NCBI GenBank assembly: GCA_013297885.1 | Contig: JAAFIR010000040.1 | Coordinates: 1-40,129, forward strand | DNA: 40,129 nucleotides | Source of the DNA: Leptospirales bacterium | GTDB taxonomy: Bacteria > Spirochaetota > Leptospiria > Leptospirales > Leptospiraceae | Direction of reading: 5' to 3' | Shown here: positions 33,564-40,129 of the stretch, in pieces | Numbering within the stretch: the stretch's first letter is position 1 | Layout: each line of letters begins with the position of its first letter | Program-made: the position numbers and the translations under genes | Notes under the pieces: generated by a model | Database searches by the model: none | What the model saw: only the letters and a program-made list of their open reading frames with translations | Told to the model about the DNA's origin: nothing

Positions 33564-33933
33564 ATTGTATATGAATTTTTCTTGGTTTAAAAAATAGAAA
33601 CAAAAATTGGAACTTGTTTTTTTAACACAATTTGAAAAAGGTTTAGTTCAACTTCATTATAAATTTTTATAAAAATTAGTTAAAAATATTTTTTTGGAGA
33701 AAAAAAAATCTTTTTTGTAAAAAATTAGCAAAAATTTTTTTTAGTTTTTAAAATTCTTATAATTCTTTTTTCTATTCTGCTCTAAATTTATCAATTCACT
33801 CGAATTATTAAATCAATCATAAGACCAAAAATTCTAATTAAAAAAAACTCCAACAAGCTAGACAAAAAATCTTTTTTTTAAAATTAGTTCGTTTTTGTGT
33901 AAACTTTTCTGTCACAAAATCAGTTTAATAGAT

Positions 33934-34443
33934 ATGAAATCAAAATTTATTTTTCAAAACCAACAAATTGCAGAATTAAGTGAAATGGAAGAAGTTGTAG
34001 AAACCTCTTGTACACTTTTAATTCCAGAAGAATACTGGAAAGAGCTTCATTTCAAAATAGAAAATTTTGGAAGTTTGAAAAATTATTTTACTCACTTGTT
34101 AGTGAAATATGAAATTTATTTAAAAAGCGGAATTGTTCCTTATTCTTGTAGGCTAAAAACAGAGTATCAAGCTAAAGGACAAAATTTGATTCGGAAAGAT
34201 TTTGAGCCGAGGAAAAAGGATTGGTTTCTAATGAAACTTTACCGGTCAGCATTTAATTTTTCGATCAATAAACTTTTTGTGTTGCTGCTCCGCATTGACT
34301 TGATGAATTTTACAGAAGTTGTGGAATCTGCCGTGAACTTAGACTTCCCCGTTGCAACGGGTAAAGAATGGGTTTTTCAATACGGGGGATTCTTTCAAAA
34401 CGGTAAAATTCCCCAATACGAAAGGATTTTCCAATTCGGATAG
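33934..34443 (+). CDS. DUF1564 family protein
   Basis: 169 residues from ATG 33934 (a TTG start at 33895 would add 13). The core matches DUF1564: TLLIPEEYWKELHFKIENFG, YFTHLLVKYEIYLKSG, then LKTEYQAKGQNLIRKDF, EPRKKDWF and LLLRIDLMNF. DUF1564 is a family I know essentially from Leptospira, where it is multicopy; its function is not established, though the ribbon-helix-like LLIPEEYW start suggests nucleic-acid binding (inference). The last 30 residues (EWVFQYGGFFQNGKIPQYER) are Gly/Gln-rich and repetitive, unlike the family, and may be read-through into repeat-like DNA. Confidence 0.82.
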   Translation: MKSKFIFQNQQIAELSEMEEVVETSCTLLIPEEYWKELHFKIENFGSLKNYFTHLLVKYEIYLKSGIVPYSCRLKTEYQAKGQNLIRKDFEPRKKDWFLMKLYRSAFNFSINKLFVLLLRIDLMNFTEVVESAVNLDFPVATGKEWVFQYGGFFQNGKIPQYERIFQFG

Positions 34444-34539
34444 ATTTTTCAAAGCGAAAAAATCCACTACACTAACATATTCCTCAACCCAAAAAAATTC
34501 CCCAATACAACTATACAAAAAAATTTTTCACTACAAGCG

Positions 34540-34668
34540 TTAGGGATTAAAAAGGTTGCGACAGCAAGTCCGAAGGACGGAACCCTTTTTAAGCCCGACC
34601 ATTTCATTTACTATCGTCAAACGATACTACTATCGAGGGACAGTTGTAAATGAAATGGGAACGCCCCA
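34540..34668 (+). repeat. Structured intergenic repeat, copy I (GACC/GGGAAC subfamily)
   Basis: TAGGGATTAAAAAGGTT pairs with AACCCTTTTTAAGCCC; the family A-G mismatch next to the GGG/CCC base is kept, while the tandem G-A mismatch is replaced by plain A-T pairs. The link is GCCCGACC. Hairpin 2 has a perfect 13-bp stem (CCATTTCATTTAC 34599-34611 with 34646-34658) and closes on GGGAACGCCCC. It lies between the convergent DUF1564 and fumC genes and probably serves as their shared terminator. Confidence 0.8.
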
Positions 34669-34672
34669 GAAA

Positions 34673-36064
34673 TCACAATCCGGGCTTAATCATCGATTCT
34701 GGTTTTACCCAATTTTTAAATTTTTCTTCGTCTAAAAGACCGAGTTTTTTTCCAGCTTCAAGAAGCGTGCTATTATCTTTGTGTGCAGTTTTTGCAATTT
34801 TAGCTGCGTTGTCATAACCGATATGCGGATTTAGAGCAGTTACAAGCATCAAAGAATTGTGTAAATTGTGATTGATCTTGTCTAAGTTTGGTTCAATTCC
34901 AACAGCACAATGTTCTTCAAACATTTGGAGCGAATCAGAAAGTAAGCGAACAGAATTTAGCACATTAAATACAATCAACGGTTTGAACACGTTTAATTCA
35001 AAATTTCCAGAAGCACCACCAATATTTACAGCAACATCATTTGCGATCACTTGAGAACAAACCATTGTCATTGCTTCAGACTGAGTTGGATTTACTTTTC
35101 CTGGCATGATGGAGGAGCCCGGTTCATTTTCAGGAATTGAAATTTCACCAATTCCACAACGTGGACCAGAAGCAAGCCAACGAATATCATTTGCAATTTT
35201 CATCATTGACGCTGCAATTGTTTTTAGTACACCAGAAGTTTCAACAAGTGAATCGTGTGCTGCAAGAGCTTCAAATTTATTTTCAGCAGAAACAAATGGA
35301 AGACCTGTTTCTTTAGCAATTTGTTTTGCAACTTTTTCTGAAAATTCTGGATGAGTGTTTAGTCCTGTTCCCACAGCAGTTCCACCAATTGCAAGTCTAT
35401 ACACAGAAGGCAGAACATGTTTTACTCTATCTATGTTGTAGCTTAGTTGTTGAACATAACCAGAAAATTCTTGTCCTAGTGTGAGAGGAGTTGCGTCTTG
35501 AAGATGAGTTCTTCCAATTTTAATTATATCATTGAAGTCATTTGATTTTTTTGAAAGAGTGTCGCGAAGTTGAGTGAGAGTTGGAATGAGTCGGCGATTT
35601 ATTTCTTCAGCTACAGCAATATGCATTGCAGTTGGAAAAGTGTCGTTTGAACTTTGAGCTTTGTTGACATCATCATTTGGATGAACAGGTTTTTTGGAAC
35701 CCATCACGCCACCAGCAAGTTCAATTGCACGATTGGAAATCACTTCGTTTGCATTCATATTTGTTTGTGTTCCAGAGCCAGTTTGCCAAATCGAAAGTGG
35801 AAAATGTGAGTCCAAATTACCTGAAATCACTTCATCAGCAGCTTTGAGAATTAAATCTTTTTTATCAACAGGCAAAATTCCTAATTCACAATTTACAATC
35901 GCTGCAGATTTTTTTAGCACACCTAATGCACGAATCATTTCTCTTGGAAATTTATCTGTGCCAATATGAAAATGATGAAGTGAGCGTTCTGTTTGAGCTC
36001 CCCAATATTTACTGCTATCAACTTCGATTTCGCCCATCGAATCAGTTTCTTTTCTTGTAGCCAT
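34673..36064 (-). CDS. fumC: Fumarate hydratase, class II
   Basis: 463 residues, full length. Signature [11 protein letters not shown] carries the catalytic Ser318, and GRTHLQD has His187. [14 protein letters not shown] near residue 95-107 and [14 protein letters not shown] near 128-141 are the other family blocks that separate it from aspartase only by degree; FumC is favoured by overall pattern. It converts fumarate to malate in the TCA cycle, cytoplasmic. It is monocistronic with repeat I directly at its 3' end. Confidence 0.95.
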   Translation of the reverse strand: MATRKETDSMGEIEVDSSKYWGAQTERSLHHFHIGTDKFPREMIRALGVLKKSAAIVNCELGILPVDKKDLILKAADEVISGNLDSHFPLSIWQTGSGTQTNMNANEVISNRAIELAGGVMGSKKPVHPNDDVNKAQSSNDTFPTAMHIAVAEEINRRLIPTLTQLRDTLSKKSNDFNDIIKIGRTHLQDATPLTLGQEFSGYVQQLSYNIDRVKHVLPSVYRLAIGGTAVGTGLNTHPEFSEKVAKQIAKETGLPFVSAENKFEALAAHDSLVETSGVLKTIAASMMKIANDIRWLASGPRCGIGEISIPENEPGSSIMPGKVNPTQSEAMTMVCSQVIANDVAVNIGGASGNFELNVFKPLIVFNVLNSVRLLSDSLQMFEEHCAVGIEPNLDKINHNLHNSLMLVTALNPHIGYDNAAKIAKTAHKDNSTLLEAGKKLGLLDEEKFKNWVKPESMIKPGL

Positions 36065-36230
36065 AATGCCCTCTTATAAATGAATTAAAGACAAGGTTCT
36101 ATTTCAAAAACAAATTTCAAGATTAATTTGGTCTATTTTTTTTGTAAATACTACACATCTTGATTTTTAAAAGAAAATTTAGTAAAAAACTTTTAGTTGA
36201 ATTATATTTCAGATATAAAATAAAAGTAAG

Positions 36231-37775
36231 ATGAGTTTAAAAAAGAAAATCCCAATTTATATTTTATCTAGTTTGGTTTTATTAAAACTTTTAGATTATT
36301 TTTTCTTTTCGTTTTTGTTTTTAAAATTTCCAAATGAAATGGAATGGGACACATCCCCTTGGTACAATTTTTTACATTCCACAAAAAATTTAAGTTTTGA
36401 TTCTTCCAAAAAAAAAATCATCATTACTGGAAGTTCTGTAGCTCAATATTCATTTTTACCTAATGAATTAATTGAAAAAGAAATTGACGCAAAATTTTAT
36501 TCTCATGTAGCAATGTCTCCAACTGATTTGTATTATTATTCAGATGAAATTATTTCCAAAAAATCAGATGCAGTTTTTTATTTAATTAATGCTGGAGATT
36601 TTCAATTAGACCATTTTATAAAAAAAGATTCTGAAACAGAATACAAATTTTCAGAAGAAGATAGAATCAGAGCTTATGCAAAACGTCATCCTGTGAAATT
36701 TTTTTATCCATTAGAATTTGTTTTGGATGAGTTTAGCACTCTTACCAAAAAAGAAATTTTATTTTTACTCACAAAATCTTTTTTATTTGTAAATCGTTAT
36801 CGTAGTTTTGCATTTGATCCAATTGATTCTTATTTAGAGCATCATTATCGTTCAGGAAGAAGTTATCATAATTATCTTGGACCAAATGCAAATGGAAATG
36901 AAATTTATCGAAAAGGTTGGACTCCAAAAAATTTTTCGATTCCATGTGATGAGTCTTTTGATTATTTATTTGAAGAAACAATTTTTATTCCAAAACAAAA
37001 CACTGAAATTTTAATTTCAGATTATGACGGAGAAATTATTCACAAAGAAAATTTTTCAAAGTCAGGTTGGAATAAACTAAAGTTCAAAATTCCACCAGAT
37101 TTTGAACCCATGATTTTTTATTTTCAAATATCCAATACTGTTTCATCAAAAGAAATAGATGGCAAAGCTTATGGAAAATCTTTTGAATATGGAGTTAGAC
37201 TTTCCCAAAATTTTTGTAAAACAGAAAGACAAAAAAATATTTCATATAGCAGAAACGAATCTAGAGATGATTTTGAAATTGAAAATATGAATGATGAAGA
37301 GTATAAAAAAGATTATTTTGCTAGAATGTATGAAGATGGGAACTTGTTTTTGGATAAAGAAAAAAAACTTTTTAAAAGACCTGAAATCCAAAGACTTTAT
37401 CATCTACATAAAGTGAAAAAATTTTTTTCTGAAACAAAAACTGAAATCAAACTTTGGTCAGAGTTTGAAAAATTAGAACAAACAGCAAAAAAATTCCACG
37501 AAAAAAATATTCCACTATTTATCTTCAACAATCCTGAAAATCCTTTGGAGCTAGAATTGTATTCCAATTCCAATTTTTACAAAACTTATTTGGAATTTTT
37601 AAATAATTTGTCTCTCAAATATCCAAATGTAAAATTCCTAGACTTCAAAGACAAAGTTAGTAAAAAACAATTTTTTATAGATTCCCATCATTTAACATTT
37701 AACGGTGCAAAAGAATACACAAATTTGATTTACAAAACAATTTTACAGCCAAATTTGTTTGGAGAAAAAAAATGA
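36231..37775 (+). CDS. SGNH/DltD-like membrane-anchored protein
   Basis: 514 residues. An N-terminal membrane anchor (about 8-33) is followed by a periplasmic-type domain. IITGSSVAQYSF is the likely nucleophile block and DSHHLTFNGAKEY near the C-terminus the Asp-His block, the layout of DltD/AlgX-like SGNH proteins that move acyl groups onto surface polymers. A long insertion (about 200-360) is rich in Tyr, Lys and Glu. AAGTAAG precedes the ATG. It overlaps the next gene by 4 nt and forms an operon with a GT-C-like membrane protein and an SDR. No MBOAT partner is in view. Confidence 0.68.
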   Translation: MSLKKKIPIYILSSLVLLKLLDYFFFSFLFLKFPNEMEWDTSPWYNFLHSTKNLSFDSSKKKIIITGSSVAQYSFLPNELIEKEIDAKFYSHVAMSPTDLYYYSDEIISKKSDAVFYLINAGDFQLDHFIKKDSETEYKFSEEDRIRAYAKRHPVKFFYPLEFVLDEFSTLTKKEILFLLTKSFLFVNRYRSFAFDPIDSYLEHHYRSGRSYHNYLGPNANGNEIYRKGWTPKNFSIPCDESFDYLFEETIFIPKQNTEILISDYDGEIIHKENFSKSGWNKLKFKIPPDFEPMIFYFQISNTVSSKEIDGKAYGKSFEYGVRLSQNFCKTERQKNISYSRNESRDDFEIENMNDEEYKKDYFARMYEDGNLFLDKEKKLFKRPEIQRLYHLHKVKKFFSETKTEIKLWSEFEKLEQTAKKFHEKNIPLFIFNNPENPLELELYSNSNFYKTYLEFLNNLSLKYPNVKFLDFKDKVSKKQFFIDSHHLTFNGAKEYTNLIYKTILQPNLFGEKK

Positions 37776-38968
37776 AATCCATTTTACAAAAATTAGATTT
37801 TCCAATTTCACATTTTTTAATTTTTATTCTTCTATATGGAGTCACAACTTTTTCGATTTGGAAAAAATATGAGTTTAGTCCAAGCTCAATGATTCATTTT
37901 GGAAAAGAATATGCTGAACAAAACAAAGATAAAATGCCAAATAAAGCAATTGTTGAACTTGGAGAAAAAAATGATTTGGGTGCTGGTTATGATGGGCAAA
38001 TATTTTATTTTTTTTCTAGAACATTAAGTGATTTTAGTTTGGATTGGCCAAAAGGTTTTGATGAAAGTTATAGAGCACCAAGAATTGGTTATCCATTTTT
38101 AATTTCTATTTTTGGAATTTTTGGAAAATGGTTTTCTATTTTTGGGATGTATTTTGTAAATTTAGTTTTGTTTTATTTTTCGTTTTTGGCATTAAGAGAA
38201 ATTTTGGATAATGAAAATAAATACCTTTCTATTTTTTATTTGTTATCTCCGTTTGCACTCGGAAGTTATTCGGTTTTAGTAAGTGATACAGTGATGATGT
38301 CACTTGTGATTTTGGCTTATTCTTTTTATTTGAAAGAAAAAAATATTTTGTTTATAATGTTTTCTTCACTGGCCATTTTAACAAAAGAGCCTGCATTGTT
38401 TTTTTTCTTCCCACTTGGTTTATTTTGTTTATTACAGAAAAGACTTAACAAAGTAATTCTTGTGGCTTCCATTTTAATAATTCCCATTTTATGGCATTTG
38501 TATTTAAGAATTACATTTCCTAATTGGAGAGCAGCTAGACTCACTGATTTTATTGTTCCTCTTGAAGGAATATTAACTTATTTAACTGGCTTAAAAGATT
38601 TTTTTTCAAAACCATTTGGATTTAAAGATTTGGCTCGTGAGCTTTCTCGTTTTCCACTTTTGATTTTATTACTGCTTGGTTTTTATGTTTTGCTCACTGG
38701 TTCAAAAAAGTTGGGAAATCAATTTCGTTTATCTATACTTCTCGTATTTTTTATGGTGAGCACAGCAAGTTATTATCATTTTTGGTCTGTGTATGAAAAT
38801 ATTTCTAGGATGTTTACCCTTTCGATTCCATTATTTATTTTACTAAAAAATGAAAATCCAAATTCCAAATCAGAATACTATTTGAATTTCACTTTAATCA
38901 TTTTATTTTTATTTTTAGTTAAAATTATTTTTATTCAAAAAACCCAGAATTATCAAATTTGGCTCTGA
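37772..38968 (+). CDS. GT-C-like polytopic membrane protein, surface glycopolymer type
   Basis: 398 residues with about nine to ten membrane segments. An early extracytoplasmic loop has GAGYDGQIFYFFSRTL and then YRAPRIGYPFL, the pattern I associate with AZOBR_p60025-type cell-surface glycopolymer proteins, which resemble lipid-linked-sugar glycosyltransferases. TKEPALFFFFPLG is another typical stretch. Probably adds sugars to a surface polymer from a polyprenyl-linked donor (inference). Both joints in the operon overlap (4 nt upstream, 1 nt with the SDR). Confidence 0.75.
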   Translation: MKSILQKLDFPISHFLIFILLYGVTTFSIWKKYEFSPSSMIHFGKEYAEQNKDKMPNKAIVELGEKNDLGAGYDGQIFYFFSRTLSDFSLDWPKGFDESYRAPRIGYPFLISIFGIFGKWFSIFGMYFVNLVLFYFSFLALREILDNENKYLSIFYLLSPFALGSYSVLVSDTVMMSLVILAYSFYLKEKNILFIMFSSLAILTKEPALFFFFPLGLFCLLQKRLNKVILVASILIIPILWHLYLRITFPNWRAARLTDFIVPLEGILTYLTGLKDFFSKPFGFKDLARELSRFPLLILLLLGFYVLLTGSKKLGNQFRLSILLVFFMVSTASYYHFWSVYENISRMFTLSIPLFILLKNENPNSKSEYYLNFTLIILFLFLVKIIFIQKTQNYQIWL

Positions 38969-39657
38969 TGAAAAAAAAAGTTTTAGTAGTTGGTGCAGGT
39001 TCAGGAATTGGAAAAGCATTATTTGATGAATTAAAAAATAAAACTGAGGTTCTTGGAATTTCTAGAAGAGGAAAAAAATTTACTTCAACTGACAAATTGG
39101 AGTTTGGAATAAATTACTATGTGGACTTATTAATTGAACAAGATATTATAGAATTTAAAAAATTTTATTTAAATAATTTTAAATCAATTGATACAATTTA
39201 TTTTTGTCAAGGCTCAGGTCTTTTTGATAAAGTAGAAAATATCAGCACAAAAGATTTTGAAGAGCATATAAAACTCAACTTAACTTCCAATTTCATTTTA
39301 ATTAAAGAATTTTTTTCACTTCTAAAAAAATCAAAACAAAATCCTTTTGTATGCTTTTTGTCATCAACTGCTGGAAAAATCGGCTTCCCAGAATCCACTG
39401 CTTATTGTTCATCCAAACACGCAGTTTCTGGTTTTGCAAAAAGTTTACGTGAAGAATGGAAAAAAGAAAAAATTCGTGTGTTCACTGTTTTTCCTGGAGC
39501 AATCGCAACTGAAATTTGGAATGGTCGTGAAGGTTTTTCAAAATCAGATATGATTAAGCCAAAAGAATTTACAAAATTTTTGAGTAGTTTTATTGATTTG
39601 CCAAAATCAATAGTGATTGATGAAAGTTATGTTTTGCCAATGAAAGGAATTTTGTAG
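38968..39657 (+). CDS. Short-chain dehydrogenase/reductase
   Basis: 229 residues from ATG 38968, which overlaps the previous stop as TGATG; a TTG nine bases earlier is in frame but unneeded. Rossmann motif GAGSGIG at residues 9-15, catalytic Tyr146 and Lys150 (YCSSK) with the Ser in FLSSTAGKIG. Classical SDR of slightly short length. With its two operon partners it may make or modify a sugar or lipid building block for the surface polymer (inference). Substrate not predictable. Confidence 0.88.
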   Translation: MKKKVLVVGAGSGIGKALFDELKNKTEVLGISRRGKKFTSTDKLEFGINYYVDLLIEQDIIEFKKFYLNNFKSIDTIYFCQGSGLFDKVENISTKDFEEHIKLNLTSNFILIKEFFSLLKKSKQNPFVCFLSSTAGKIGFPESTAYCSSKHAVSGFAKSLREEWKKEKIRVFTVFPGAIATEIWNGREGFSKSDMIKPKEFTKFLSSFIDLPKSIVIDESYVLPMKGIL

Positions 39658-39668
39658 AATTTTTTTTT

Positions 39669-39762
39669 GGCAGTTCCCTTTGTTCCAAAGGTCAGGCTAC
39701 AAAATGGTTCCGTTGGGCAAGCCCAACCCGCACTTACGTGCGGCATTTTGTATCCTTAACTG
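39669..39762 (-). repeat. Structured intergenic repeat, copy J (divergent, multi-branched)
   Basis: CAGTT (39671-39675) pairs with AACTG (39758-39762). Inside are CCTTTG-TTC-CAAAGG (39677-39691) and a long stem TACAAAATG (39698-39706) with CATTTTGTA (39744-39752). That stem encloses TTGGG-CAAG-CCCAA and CCGCAC-TTAC-GTGCGG. Read on the minus strand it has AGGATAC, hairpin 1, GTAGCCTGACC, hairpin 2, GGGAACTGCC, which lines up with copies B and I. The base is AGG/CCT with the A-G mismatch kept, a third compensatory variant. Confidence 0.65.
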
Positions 39763-39852
39763 TGAATTTTTTTTGCTGTTATTTTAGAAAAATTTTTTTG
39801 AAAAAAAATATTCTTAACCAAACTGTTATTTTACAAATTATATTTATCATTG

Positions 39853-39947
39853 TTATACCGATTGACAAAAATAATTACTCATTTTTAAACAACAAAATTC
39901 AATCGGGACATACAACTAGTCAAAAGTAATGTGTAATTACTTTTGGC
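39853..39947 (-). repeat. Second repeat family, copy K2
   Basis: Inverse copy of 33302-33395 with four substitutions and one indel over about 95 bp. It keeps the CCGATTGA/TCAATCGG arms and the CAAAAGTAAT hairpin. A GCTATC-TTC... type hairpin (GCTATCTTGAAGATAGC, 39946-39962) abuts one end and is absent from K1. Confidence 0.85.
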
Positions 39948-39997
39948 TATCTTGAAGATAGCAGTCACACTAACTTAGAATTAAATCTAAAATCTTT

Positions 39998-40129
39998 GGG
40001 ATTTTTTTAAGCTGCTCCCCCTGTTTGGCTAAAACCTTCGACCTAGTGGTTGAACAGAAACTTGAACTATTGAATTGAGCTAGGGATTTTTTTAAGCTCC
40101 TCCCCTGTTTGGCTAAAACCTTCGACCTA
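39998..40129. repeat. Direct repeat at window end (two units, 37-bp gap)
   Basis: 39998-40045 and 40083-40129 are 48- and 47-bp copies starting GGGATTTTTTTAAGCT and ending GGCTAAAACCTTCGACCTA. They differ by one substitution and one indel and are separated by 37 unrelated bases. The window stops at the last base of the second copy. It could be the edge of a longer array (CRISPR-like or tandem repeat) or a simple duplication. No cas gene is in the window. Confidence 0.6.

Noticed and set aside
39738-39929. 63-codon frame at the right end
   Set aside because: It runs through the structured repeat J and K2 and has no ribosome site; composition is random AT-rich.
33302-39947. Composite transposon bounded by K1 and K2
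   Set aside because: The enclosed genes are fumC and a glycan operon; no transposase and no flanking target duplication were found.
39998-40129. Integron attC sites
   Set aside because: No RYYYAAC/GTTRRRY core pair or typical bulged palindrome in the two repeat units, and no integrase gene in the window.

Overview
The window is AT-rich chromosomal DNA from a spirochaete of the order Leptospirales (Leptospira or a close relative). This rests on a DUF1564 protein, an OmpL47-type repeat protein, an AraC regulator with an N-terminal 7TM region, many lipoproteins with loose spirochaetal lipoboxes, and an AGCS-transporter/phosphatidylserine-decarboxylase fusion. The assignment comes from recognising families, not from a search. 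The base composition looks lower in GC than typical Leptospira.

Layout. 1-5.1 kb (minus strand): an NHL-repeat lipoprotein, then a tightly overlapping run of SGNH-hydrolase lipoprotein, outer-membrane protein, J-domain protein and manA. 5.4-8.2 kb: an accessory block with three small unknown genes and, upstream, a HEPN-like gene broken by a 10-bp tandem duplication and a one-base homopolymer expansion. 8.5-15.5 kb: a predicted outer-membrane barrel and the four-gene operon bcp-pepA-(AGCS-psd)-RluA-family synthase, each joint a 4-nt overlap. 15.9-19.6 kb: a toxin island with a ParD/ParE-like pair (toxin split by an in-frame TAA), an orphan DUF433 antitoxin, a Hint-linked HExxH toxin with an overlapping lipoprotein gene as likely immunity, a vapBC remnant and a Uma2 nuclease. 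19.6-31.4 kb: a lone receiver protein, an SH3-like lipoprotein and membrane partner, an OmpL47-like protein, a large lipoprotein, two AraC regulators, a thioredoxin-like protein and an SH3-tailed lipoprotein. 31.7-34.4 kb: decaying genes and DUF1564. 34.7-39.7 kb: fumC and an operon of SGNH/DltD-like protein, GT-C-like membrane protein and SDR, probably for surface glycans.

The most unusual feature is a family of ten structured intergenic repeats (about 95-220 bp, both orientations) between the genes. Each has two consecutive hairpins joined by fixed boxes. The base of hairpin 1 covaries (GGG/CCC, GTG/CAC, AGG/CCT) while an adjacent A-G mismatch stays fixed, and several copies keep a tandem G-A/A-G mismatch further in. 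The paired structure therefore appears to be under selection, as RNA or as folded single-stranded DNA. No transposase for it lies in the window. A second 95-bp two-hairpin repeat occurs twice in inverted orientation (33.3 and 39.9 kb), and the window ends inside a 47-48 bp direct repeat with a 37-bp gap.

Several genes carry small lesions (homopolymer indels, a 10-bp duplication, two in-frame TAA codons), all in the accessory segments. Either these are decaying or the assembly has homopolymer errors. The in-frame stops and the duplication are harder to explain as sequencing error.
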